Origin: Syngnathus acus
Lineage: Eukaryota; Chordata; Actinopteri; Syngnathiformes; Syngnathidae
NCBI RefSeq assembly: GCF_901709675.1
Contig: NC_051097.1
Coordinates: 9,896,039-9,960,038, forward strand
DNA: 64,000 nucleotides
Reading direction: 5' to 3'
Under the pieces are notes generated by a model. The model was given only the letters and a program-made list of their open reading frames with translations. It searched no databases and was not told the origin of the DNA. The position numbers and the translations under genes were made by a program. This document shows, piece by piece, positions 1 to 11,647 of the stretch (within the stretch, counting starts at the first letter, position 1; every line of letters begins with the position of its first letter).

Positions 1-1208
1 ATCTATTTATCGTGTTCACAAGCTCTTTTCCGATCGTTTTGCGCTAGAAGGATAATGATGATATTGCACAGGGCGAGCTCCAGAGCCACAATAGCATATC
101 CTTCCCGACAAAGAGCATCTGGCATGCCATCATTAGTCAATGTTCTATTCCTTTTGGACCACAGACTCCCTTTCGGGGTAACTGAGTCATGGACTGCCTG
201 ATGTCGAATCAATGTATAAAGTATGATGATCCTAAATTAAATGGCGGGTAAATCAGAGAGATATAATTGAACGGAGCAAACCCAATCCACCAGTCACAGA
301 GAGATAAATTCAGAATGGGCAGCTATTGGATTTACAGCAACTAAAAATAAATATCTATTTGGGTTTGGGGACCTTTCCCAATGTAAACAAGATGCTCATT
401 TAGGAAGCAGAGCAAGGCCATCGGTTCAATTAGGCCAGTGGCTAGACGGAAGATTGAAATAAGAGATTAGGTCGCAATCAATGGTCCCTCTTCCTGTGTC
501 CTTTTATGCAGACATGTTAATGGTGTTTCGAGGGAGACTTGAGCATTCGTTACCTCGTTAAAGACTCGCCCGCTCTGATTTATTTGGAGTCAGACCAAGT
601 TGCAGAAAGAAAAAAAAAAAGATTCAGTCAGTTCACTTCTCACTACAGGTTTTAAATTACTAATGGTGGAATAACACAAGCATGGCAAAGGTTAATTTCA
701 ATTTTAATTTGTGTTCAATGGTTTCTTTGAAGTCATTCATGAAAGGAAATTAAAATAAAAATTCATTTTCTTTTCTACAGTGGATAGAGTCGCTTGGATG
801 AAAACATGACAATGAAGCCCTCCACCCACTTGGGTTCAACAAAACCGTCCTCGACAGGGTGGACCGAATGATAGATGTGCTCGCAGAAAGGCCAACGTGT
901 CAGCGCTGAAGCGGGTCACAGAGGAAGATCAAAGAACTTCATGTAGGTAAGTCAGGTTAGCTCGTCGTTGTTTCGATGCCCTCTGCTCTCCCTGCAGGCA
1001 CGGGGAAAACATTTTTTTCATCCTTCTCCCTGTCACTCATCATGTTGGAGTCAAATTGAATTGATCAAGTAAATTGAACTTAAATATCTTGAATACCTTT
1101 TTTATACATGATCTCATATTTAATAATTTATCATAAATTTTGGGATGATAATGTGCAGGCTTAATGACCAGATGTATTTTGGAAGATTTCGTATATTGGA
1201 TTTTTTTA
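1..1208. other. Intergenic DNA, nothing recognised
   Basis: This is AT-rich vertebrate non-coding DNA. Open frames on both strands are short (under 70 codons), have no recognisable domain and no splice-site context. I see no repeat family in it that recurs elsewhere in the window. It ends at the TA dinucleotide that borders the first MITE. Confidence 0.5.
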
Positions 1209-1210
1209 TA

Positions 1211-1452
1211 CTGTATTTTCCGCACTATAAGGCGCACCTAAAAACCTCAAATTTTCTCAAAAGCCGACAGTGCGCCTTATAATCAGGTGCGCCTTATATA
1301 TAGACCAATATTGAGCCACTACAGCAGGCATGTCGAAAGTCCGGCCCGCGGGCCAAATGTATATATCTTATATATGGACAAAGTTTTAAAATGGGCCATT
1401 CATTGAAGGTGCGCCTTATAATCCGGTGCGCCTTATAGTGCGGAAAATACGG
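1211..1452. mobile_element. MITE, 'CCGTATTTTCC...GGCGCACC' family, copy 1 (with internal insertion)
   Basis: The element has terminal inverted repeats of 28 bp. The left arm (1211-1238) and right arm (1425-1452) differ by one base. It is flanked by TA on both sides (1209-1210 and 1453-1454), which fits a Tc1/mariner-type target-site duplication. It has no coding capacity, so it would depend on a transposase made elsewhere. Compared with the copy at 32962-33189 it carries about 66 extra bases (1301-1366), reported separately. The superfamily is inferred from the TA duplication and palindromic ends only. Confidence 0.85.
1301..1366. mobile_element. Short insertion nested inside the MITE, hAT-like fragment
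   Basis: This block interrupts the host MITE between two copies of CTTATATA (1293-1300 and 1367-1374), an 8-bp direct duplication of the size hAT transposons make. It contains a motif of the type GGCATGTCGAAAGTCCGGCC followed by CGCGGGCC, resembling the ends of common fish hAT elements. The target is itself TA-rich, so slippage could also produce the flanking repeat. Confidence 0.4.
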
Positions 1453-1454
1453 TA

Positions 1455-4400
1455 ATCGGAAAATGACGCCTAAAACAAACGCATTGAAACATGCACGTAT
1501 AATGGCAATCCTGCTTAGCCCAGTGAGTCGGTGTTAATGAACAGCATAAAGCGGTAAGGCAGCACATATGTTCGGCCCGGTTGTAAAACACCGACGATCA
1601 ATCGCTAGACAAGAGGACTTTGGTTTATCTTGTCATCAGCAGAGTAGATTCACTTCGAAAACCGTTGCGGTTTAAATGCTCATCGGGTGTGAAAATAATA
1701 CGCGCTCTACGAGTCACAAAATCCGCGTTGAAATTTATTTTATGCACAACATATATTTTCCACATCCATCGGCCATGCTGTGTGGCACTCGAATTAGAAA
1801 AAAAATGACTAATCGCTACTTTGATGAACAGAAGATTCATTGATGTATCAACAACTACTGACTGTACACCAATTAAGTACAAAACAAACAATAGGAAGAG
1901 AACAAACAAAGCATTTCCTGTCCTTACAAGCATGTACGTAATCTTCTACAATGTGCTTGAACATCTCTTTTCAATGTTGCAGCTCTTGTGGGAGTTCCAC
2001 TCCCCGAGCCTCATCTTAATGAGAGCGCTAATCATCCAATGCAACGGGCCAGGGAGGGAGAGCGAGCGCCTTATGTTTCCTCCAGCGGCTGGATGTGAAA
2101 ATAATGATTCATTAGCTCAGGAGAAGAGAAGGCTCTGGAATTAAATCAATATTTTGGTTGGAGCACCTGCTCAAGAGCCTACTAAACGCAAGGAGGTCAT
2201 CTTTGGTTTGCCATTGTGTTCTTTACTGATGACGGAAGTTGAAAAGTTCTAGTTAAATCAAATGATCATCTATTATTATGATTATCATCCTCATCAATAG
2301 AATGCCTATTCCAGATAGAACGGTAAATACAGAGGAGATTGGATACCAATCTGCCGGAGGTATTACGAGAACAATACATTCATTTTGGGCTTCAATTTAC
2401 AAGAATAAATCCTTACGCACTCCCGTTTTGACTCGGCTAACCTGCCGGTGAATCTTCCACTCATGTTCGTGACAGCTTATTGCCTATTTCCGAGGCAACC
2501 GAGAGCGACTGTTCTCGAGTCCCTCCTGCCATGTGCTTGTTGATTGATTCAGAGTGGGTTATTCCCGTCACCATGACGACCCAAACGGTTCCATTCCAGG
2601 TAGCAATTGTGTTGCAGGTGCCTTTGGAATCAACATCAATTTGCAATCAGCCATCTGCGAGTCATCTGACTTCATGTCGTTTGTAATTAAAATATTATCT
2701 GGGTGGGTGAATTATTACAGCTGTTTCTGAAACAAAGTCTTGAAAGAGCCTCATCTACTTTTTTTTTGTGGGGGGGTAGAAACGATTATATCGAAACACA
2801 CCTTAAATGGAAGACTTGCTTGAGCTGTACTGAATCATTCGAATCAGCTCATTAAAAAGATTCATTGACCAGATTTTTTTTTCCAGATCCAAGATAAAAG
2901 GATCTTGACAATGTCACATTAAAATTGATTTATTATTTAGTAAATCATAACATTCAACTGCACCAAAAAAGGGGGCGGGCCTTAATGGAAGTCTTACCTT
3001 AAGGGTGATTCTTGCATATTTCCAAAGCATATGCAAAACTGCTGAGATGCCCTCGAGGCTGCCGCCGCACGGATGAGTGACAATTTTTTACGAGGGTGTA
3101 CATGTGCGACTGCCGCCGCCTGTGGTGGAATAGCTTATTAACTGGCAGTGAAGCTGTCGGTGACTGACACAACATGGAGGACACGGGAGACACGCCGTCC
3201 ACTCAATCACACCTCGGAAAGGAAAATAATCCTGGCAGAAGCGTCTCATGCCTGCTTTAAAGGACTTTGAAGAATAATTGTCCTGGCAAAAAGGACACTC
3301 GAGAACAAAATCAACAAGTCGGATGGAAGGTGAAAGGTACAAGGGTTTGTTCAGATAAGCGCTCTTTGAAATGTAACGTGAGTAACTACAGAGAAAGACG
3401 CTTAATGACATGTGACGGCTATCGAGACGCACTTCCTTTTTTCATGCCGTAAGATCCTTGGGTATTAATCGGAGACGACATTGCCAATTCAAGGATTTCT
3501 TGTGTGGGTTGTGGTTGGACCTGTGACTATGTATGAAAGAGAAAGACATCAATGAAGGAAATTTGTCACTCCTCGCCCACACAAGTCACAGGTAGATGGA
3601 AGTCATGCAGATAAAAAAGTGCCAGATCTGCTATCAACTAGCTGATAGCCTCTGGGAAAGCAAAAGTTGTTTTGAAGATCAAACTCAACAAGTTGCAGAG
3701 ATGAACACCCACATCTCAAAGAAAGAAAAATGTTTTTAGTTTGGTTTTGATTTGGATTTTGGTTTATTTTTTGTGTCTCTTTTGCCAGTGTTATGTTTTC
3801 CTTGTGTTCCCTTTTTTATGCATGGCTCATTATTCATCATTTTTTCAACCAATTGTCATTAGCACCGCCCCTTGCGTCTTCCAATCAGCTCCCTCGGCCA
3901 ATTGTCTTGTCTAGGTGTTCCTCGTTACCTCTTCAGTTTGTCTATATATAGTTCCTGCTGCCTTTCTGTTCAGTCTTTAGCAGGCCATTGTGCTGTGTCA
4001 TGCTGTAACTGCAATTTAGTCAAGTTTCAAGCTGTCATTCGCAACTTTCCAGTGAGTATTTTAATTTTCGTTTCACATTTTAGGACCACATGCAGAGCCG
4101 TTGCATAGCTCAACAGATGCACTGATGCTGAGCTGTGGAAAGGGCAAACTTTAAGGATCACCAGATGCAACATTTGCCACCACACTCTCTATGCATCACA
4201 ATGCCACTCACACACAAGCATGCAAAGCAAATTAGGTTTCTAACATTCTGCAGTTAGTCCGGTTTAACTATTTTGAAATGTCACAAAATAATATCCAATG
4301 TTAAACAATCCATTTTGTGATGTTGACTTCCAAGTTGCTCTAATTCCAAGACATCCAAGACACGATGTATTCAAGGCACAATGTATCCACTGACGAATGT

Positions 4401-6282
4401 TTTTGCATGGAGATAGAGACAGAGCGATCCTCTCGTTCTGTCAAATCCTCAAGTTGCAGTGGCTCAATGGAAGCTGCTGCTGCTGCTGAATAAATGACAT
4501 ATGACAGCTTGCTCGGGGTTTGCCAAATGGAGCTTTAAGGACAAGAGCATGAGGAGTAAAGGTTGCCAAATAAACCCCACACATGCCCTGAATTTTTTTC
4601 ATGAGTTGGATAAAAAAAAGAAAAAAAACAGTCAAACCCAAGACGGTGTATTTTGTTTCTTTTTTATTTTTTTTTAAAAATCAACAGTGCACCTAATCTT
4701 ATTTATTGTTGGACAACTCCAACTGTGATTTTGTTGGCCAAATCTCTAAAAAAAAAAAAAAAACTACAACAGACCCACAATGGAGTTGTCAGTTTTGAAA
4801 AAGCAAGTTTTAGGAGACTTTGAGTGACAGGCCATGCATGGGGATAAAAAATCACTCCTGAATACAATCTGAAGCAATTTACTGCGAAGTATAACTATTG
4901 GGTGCATTTGCAGTCTTCATTCCAGTGTGTTTCGCTCCCTGCAAAAGCACCTCGACATTTACATCAGGAGTTTCAAGGAGATAAATAATGGGCTTGTTTA
5001 TTTGTTTCACTTTTTAGAACGGCAGCAGGTCGTTTGCTCCTCGGCGCTGGACGGCTTCTCTATTAATAGGCTGGAAATGGCTTCCAGAATGTGGCTGTGC
5101 GAGTGTGTGCGTGGAGTTCATTAAAATACAACGATAAGATCATCATAACTTACGTACTCAACAAGGTTTTTTCGTGTTTCCTCCAGGCTCGGTGCAGATG
5201 ATGCCACTTTTGTTAAAAACAAAACATAAGGGTGACGATAACACAAGGCCTTGACAATATGGCAGAAAAATATTTTGAATACAAAACATGTAAACAAGAA
5301 ACTCTGTATTATTAAAAGTAAATCTCCAAAACCTATTAATGGGCCGTAATGAGTTGTACTAATTTTCCGGGAGAGTTTTTGTGGCATCTCTGATGTCCAG
5401 CTTGTGAGAATTGTGTTTAATTGGCCTTTTCTTAATCTTAAATGGGTTGTCCACTATACTTCATCTTTTTATTTTTCAAGCTTATTTTGACGCTATGAAA
5501 AACAACAAGCACTTACGCATGACGGCAAGGCAACATTTTGCCACTGTTTATTCACATTTCTGCTGCGTAGGCGATATTCTGTAATTAAACTTTTTAATGG
5601 CCAAATGTTTTTGCAGCACTTCAGAGTGAGCTGTTTATTTATAGCGGTGGAACTAATGACGCTAAATGAAATCGTTTTATAGACTCAAATACAATTACTA
5701 CTTCCAGTATGTAAGGCACATGGTAGGTAGATGGAGTTAATGAGCAATGATAAGTAAAAAAAAAAAAGTATAACCTGTGCAGGAATGCAAAATTAATCCT
5801 CCCTTCCACATTAAAAAAATATATATTGTCAGAGAGGGAAGCAAACACATTAATTTGACTTTGATTTGTGCTTGTGATTTGACTATTTGCGTTTAACTGA
5901 GATTATGTCTGTGGCAATTTTTGGAGTAAACAACTCTGCACCTTGGGAAAAGAAAAAAAATAGTTTTATTGAACTGCTGTTTGTGGGTATTGTGGCTGAG
6001 ACCCACACAGAAGAACTCTGGTTCCCTCCAGATAAATCTGACAGGTAAAAAGGAAAGGACACCAAAAGAGGCCAGCGTGCTGCACATCTCCACGACAACT
6101 AGCGTCCTTATCAGCCCGTTCCAGCTCGTCCATAAAGCTTGCGCAACCTTGCTCCTACTGAATTTGAACATATTAGAATAAAATTGAATACAAACTAAAA
6201 AGATTTTCCGCGGACATTTTTCAATTTGCATTTAAATGACTTTTTTCCATCTTCTTCAAAAGTTTATCTTTCGTCTAAACTG
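1455..6282. other. Intergenic DNA, low content
   Basis: No gene, RNA or complete repeat was recognised. There is a short (GCT)5 tract at 4473-4488, and A or T homopolymers are common (for example near 4750 and 5757). The longest open frames, such as 3088-3432 on the minus strand, have no family signature and no plausible exon borders. Confidence 0.45.
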
Positions 6283-6339
6283 ACTTTAAAAAAAAAAAGT
6301 ACAACTGGTTCATGAAGCAAATTTGAAGCTTCATTATGT
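6283..6339 (-). repeat. Dispersed 'TGAAGCTTCA' repeat, copy 1 (minus strand, partial)
   Basis: Read on the minus strand it has AATGAAGCTTCAAATTTGC followed by TTCATGAACCAGTTGTA and a T-run. The same order of motifs is found on the + strand at 28286, 36172 and 56666. This copy lacks the outer end seen at 56666 (TAGTGATGGG). Confidence 0.7.
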
Positions 6340-9300
6340 TGTGAATAAAATTTCAGAACAGAAACAATCTAACGGGCAGAAGAGTGGTTAGATAATGCTA
6401 TATTTTTTATTATATGTGTATGGGGAAAATGTAAGCTATCGTTTTTATGATCCTATTAAATATGAAAGCCTCTGCAAGATATGATTACTTTAAACTCTGT
6501 CTAAAGTATATTGAGTATGTCTATACTTTGAGCAAAGTTCCTTGTCACAGCAGCTCATTTGTTAATTTTAGTGTTTCTCCATGAAAGGGAAAATTGAAAA
6601 GGTATGAGAAGGTTATTGCAGTCGTTTGCTTTTATACCGCCGTAATTTCATTTTGCATACATTTAATTGGCCGTTGAGTAGAACAATCAAAAAGAGATTT
6701 GCTTGAGTTGAAAAACTACTTTAAAAAAAAATAAAAATACAACTAAATAAACATTGACATTCATTGACCTGTGCCTATTAACACTGTGTTTGGCTTTTCA
6801 GGGATGGCTAATCCAATTTGGGAACCGGCGCAAAAAGAGATGATGTCGTTAACATTGCACAGGTGAGCAGTTAAATGAGATTGGTCTTTTTTTTTTTTTT
6901 AATGTCATTGAATAGCAGCACTGTTTTGCTGCTTTTTATTTTATATGTAAATTAAGCACGTATCTTTACGCCCTCGACGTAAATAGCAGTCATTTAAGGA
7001 ACATAATATGTTGTTTTTTGTCGACAAGTCTCTAAGAAGCACGCGGTTTGTGGTGCATGAAGCCAAGTCCGAAGATAAACAGAACGGTTCCGCGTGGTGA
7101 CACCTGCAAGCCCGGATAATGCCAGTCCAGATTGGAATCTTTGACTCAAATCCCCGTCGGAAGCGAGAGCGTCTCTCTGACTGTGCTTGAAATTTGTCCA
7201 AGTTGCAGGTGTCTGCTCATGATACTGCCATCAGAGGAAAGGGAACAAAGATAAAATTAACAATTCCCCACAGTTTGATTGACCCGTCAACTCCGCCAAT
7301 GGCCGCCACTTTGACAAGTGCGATACAGTGTTGCATTTCTTTCAAAAGCATTTTATGATCTCGCCGTAAATGCTTGCCGTTGTATCACCGAGGGAGGGGG
7401 GGGAGCGTCATAAAAAAGTTGTTTCCTGCGTCCTTCATTATCTCCCTATTATAAAAGACATCATTTGGAGAATTGCCGTTGATCTTTATTGACCTTGTCG
7501 TCAAGCCAAAATTCTTTATCGCATCGTTTCCATGTTTTATTTAGTAGCAGAAAGGAACATAACGCTGAGAAGGGATTGAAACTACTGAAGATGAAGTCAG
7601 AATTTGTAATGTACAGTATCATTTTGACACCACAACAAAAGCTTGACATGAAAAAAAAAAACTTAGAGGTAGACTAGCTTTTGTTTTCGCCACAAGACTT
7701 TAGCAAAGGGGATGGCAAAGTCACAGGAGATTTATGAGGCAATGTTCAGCGCTCTTTAAGAGGATGCATACGGGAGTGTGCTTAATGATTTATTACCTCA
7801 TGACATTGTGGAAATCAAAATGGATTTTAGAAACTGCTCAACTCTTAAATCCAGACCTGGAGGAATGTGATTTATGGAAGTGACACACTGTGCTCCTCCG
7901 TGGGACTTTGCAAGCATGTGTGAAACTGCATTTTGGCCCCATTAAGCATACTCATGTTATGTACAGTTAGTGTCACGCCTTGTTGCCTATTTATTTTGCA
8001 TGAATGTGCATTTATTCATTCTGTCAGTTTTGCAGATGCTGCATTATGTAAAACATAAGGCTGTCTGTGACTGGAGTTGCAACATTTGTTGTCCTGACGG
8101 TTGATGCGGTTTTTCTTTCGACTTGACATTTTGGCCTAATATGAAAAAGGTCATAATGAAGATGTTAATTGCATGAATCAAAAAGTGCCAGTGAAATTAG
8201 CTTTTTTTCCCTAAGACACACGCTGAGCCTTACTACACGTTCGCTGTCGGCATCGCTGCACCTGCTGCTGTGATGAATATTGTTCTCGCAGGTCACTGAC
8301 CTCACATAATGCTCGGAAACGGGCCGCACCTGAACCGATCCGCCAAAATGAGCGCCGACACCTGTGAAGACGGCCAACCTGAGCACATTGTACTAAAATC
8401 ACAAAAGTTGCTGTAGTCTGAGCCCTATTTTTCCCGAGGGAACAGAGCTGGGAGAAGCAATCGTCGTGCACGAAAGCACATTTTTTCTTAGGTGGAAACA
8501 AAAATTTGAACTTTGCTCTTTTACTGGGGTGAAAGCGGGGCACAGTATAAACCCGGAAAGAACAAACCTCAAAGGCAAAACTGTAAATTTAAAAGGACGA
8601 ATTGAGGAGTAAAGGATAGATGAGTCATCGCCATTAGCATTCTTGTTTATGTCAATAATTATGAATTCCATAGACACCTCTAGAAGATACATTAGCCTTG
8701 ACTGCACCTCGTACTTAATTTGTAACATGCATCCATAATTGATATTTTCTCTCGTCGTCTCGTCTTATAATGCCTCCAGCGCTTTTTCGCCATTCTCAGG
8801 TGATTTTTATGTATGCACACTTACTCATAGTGCAAAGTATGAGTTTTTGTGCCACCTCTGTTTGCAATAGTGTAACTCTCCTGGAAAAGTGAAAGCACCC
8901 CCATGAGTCATTGTTTCTGAATGTGTTTCATCGAAAAACGCCTCGCAGGAATTGACGTGTGTGTGTGTGTGCACTTTAGCTGGAAATTAACTAATGACTT
9001 TTTGTTAAATAGCCTCCAAATGTCCCTGGTAAATTTATTAATGAAGTAATTAAACATAAGGCATGACTCAAGTGAGATATTCTGTTTCGGTCTCTTGTTG
9101 TTCTCTTTGCGCCACTTCATATATTATTCAACAAAAAAAAGCTTTTTACCAGCTATATTTCCAGAAAACAGACTCGTTTTTACTTTTCCAGGGTCAACCC
9201 ATTGGGAAGGGCATTGGCCCTACTACTCTATTTCAAAATAAACTACATTACGTGGCATTCCCAACAAGGGATGGTTCAGTTCTGTTTAAAAATAGCAACC

Positions 9301-10054
9301 TTGAAAACTATTTACACGCTATAGGGCGGGTCGGTCACACCATTTGTGTGAAGTACGGAGGTAAATGCTAGCGTCAGCATGACATTGTATTTTTACTGCC
9401 TAATTGTACCAAGCTAAAGTCATTAATTCATGTATCATTTTTTTCAAGGGTTTTTTCCAGATACTGTAACTGCACAGAAAATGCAATTTCAAACAGCTAG
9501 CTGCAAATTAAGCAGACTGTGCCGTGACAAACAGTTTGACATCCATCCAATTTTCTATACATCTTTTACATTATATTTCCTTTTACTTTACTTGATGCAT
9601 CTTTTTGAATGTTTTTTTAAATCCCTGTATAGTCAATTATGAGTCAGGGAAATGTCAAAGTGATTTATACATGTTTACTCTCCAATGCATCTTTCATCTG
9701 CCCACACATACTGACTCACTCTCATCCAGTCCCTCTTGGCAGAGCTCCGCCAGTTAACTGGGCTTGTAAATCATGTGTACAGATTCAATGGAGAAAAGCT
9801 TGTCACCGACGGCGCTTACCTGACTCAGCATCTTTATAACTGTCCTCCAGGCAGAAGGCACCACGGGAAACATGTTGAAGGGGTCAGGGAGTGAGTTTTA
9901 AAGAGGACGATCAGATAACTAATTGTATTTCTTCGTGGATGCGAGGTTAGAAGAAGAGAATGAGTCATCATAGAACTTTCTTGGAATAGTTTTCAAACAA
10001 TTACACTGGCATTGGAAGGATTAGCCAATTTCGACATTTTCCACCATCCCCCCA
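6340..10054. other. Intergenic DNA with a (GT)n microsatellite
   Basis: A (GT)7 tract lies at 8957-8971. Near 9541-9570 there is a motif like the ATCCATCCATTTTCTATAC start of a widespread teleost repeat, too short to delimit. At 9063-9371 a 102-codon frame on the + strand contains a TTTTCCAG acceptor-like sequence at about 9190. I do not recognise the protein and would not call it a gene. The remainder shows nothing I can name. Confidence 0.4.
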
Positions 10055-10122
10055 TAGAGGATATACTCGCCCCCCCCCGGCCCCCCCAAAGAAAAAAAAA
10101 AAAATCCTAGCTCCGCCTGTGA
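10055..10122 (-). mobile_element. Transposon end, 'GGCGGAGCTAGG' family (minus strand)
   Basis: Read on the minus strand it begins CACAGGCGGAGCTAGGA, then a T-run, CTTT and G-runs. The same order is seen on the + strand at 44631. This is a family widespread in fish genomes, and the ends suggest a hAT-like MITE. Only the end is preserved here. Confidence 0.55.
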
Positions 10123-11474
10123 TCTTAGTTGAGTTCTTATTAAAAATAAAAAAATAAATAAATGACTGACAATCTGAACATGTTGGACCTCTGAGGTGTT
10201 TCAGCCATTTTTATCCAGTTGAATAATTTACGACCACTGATTTGAAAGATTTATATTTTGATGTACATTTTGCTCACCCACACAGGAATTTCCTTTGCTA
10301 CGCTTTTTCAGGGCATAGTTATGTACTGCCTCATCTCATGCAAATGAGCTTCGCTGGTAGTATTGTGAGAGAGTTGAGATGAGAGGGTGTCGGGGAGGCT
10401 CCAGTATGCTTTCCCTTTTTTTAAAAACCACAATGCCAGCTTCTTCTTCATTGTTACTGAAATCTAAAAAAGTGCTCGTTTCTGCATTGATAACAATTAG
10501 AAGTATCTTTCTGTGACTCATCATCATCACTCATAAAAATCAACGCCATCCCACGCTCGGTCAAGTCACCTTTTGTATTATTCACTCGCACCCACTTCAT
10601 CTTCTTGTGAACATAAGACTCAAAGTAGTTTCAAGATGAAATTTATAGCTTATGATGCAAGCGTGAGGCCAAGGCTCTGCACTGGCCCCTCCCATTAATT
10701 TGCAGCCCTTTGGCTAATGGCCCTGCTGCATATTGTCACAATTCCTATACATTATTTACAAAAAGCATGCATATTAAGGACGTTGTATTCCTTCCAGTCG
10801 TATATCTTCCTTAGTTTGATCAACATTATAATTTGTATTATATGTACGATCAAAAAGAAAACTTCTCATTCACAAACACTGCAGATAAGAATGACTAAAA
10901 GATTAAATTGTCAATGAAGAGAAAAATATTACAATAATGATCATCAAACAAGCATAAACAACTTAATAAAACTAATTTGAATGCTGATGTTTTTTGTTTT
11001 TTTTTTGCCAGATCTATACAGCGTGCCTCCTCGGCGGACATAATATCACAAATGCATATTTAAAACGACCACGAAGCAATTCACATCATGTGCCGCACAT
11101 GTCCACGGGCTACACTTGACATTACCATTGCGGCGTGCAATTATGTTACAGAAATTGAATTTTCAGACAACGGACAAAGTCAGCATTTGGTTTTAATGGC
11201 TTTGAAAAGGTGAATTTTAATTTGCTCGTAAACATGTTGCATATTTTGTCAATTGATAACGAGATTTATGTTCTGCTATTGTGTTCATTTGTTCTTTTCT
11301 AAACGGTGCCAGGTGGTACCGAGCTGCTTATTGTGGTACCAAAATTAAATGATACCACAAAAGTCTAGAAGTCCCTGACACAAATCAAAGGCCCCTGAAA
11401 ATGAAGAAAAAGAATGCCCAAAAACAATTAAATAATATATTAATATGAATTAATAATAATAATAAAAAATATTA

Positions 11475-11645
11475 CCGTAATTTTCGGACTATAAGTCGCG
11501 GTTTTTTTTTCATAGTTTGGGTGGGGGGGCGACTTATACTCAGGAGCGATTTATATACATATATATGGGGTTTTTTCACTTTTTTGGGCATTTTATGGCT
11601 GGTGCGACTTATACTCCGGTGCGACTTATAGTCCGAAAATTACGG
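11475..11645. mobile_element. MITE, 'CCGTAATTTTCGGACTATAA' subfamily, complete
   Basis: This complete short element starts CCGTAATTTTCGGACTATAA and ends in its inverse complement (near 11621-11645). TA lies directly outside both ends (11473-11474 and 11646-11647). The core is TA-rich and non-coding. It is a sister subfamily of the elements at 1211 and 32962, with 'AAGTCGC' in place of 'AAGGCGC' in the arm. It has no transposase. Confidence 0.85.
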
Positions 11646-11647
11646 TA

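Noticed and set aside
3630-3652. Small hairpin GCTATCA...TGATAGC as a microRNA
   Set aside because: The stem is only seven base pairs, far too short for a microRNA precursor.
9063-9371. Possible exon with a TTTTCCAG acceptor followed by an open frame
   Set aside because: The product is not recognisable and no donor or partner exon is seen; the acceptor-like string is common by chance.
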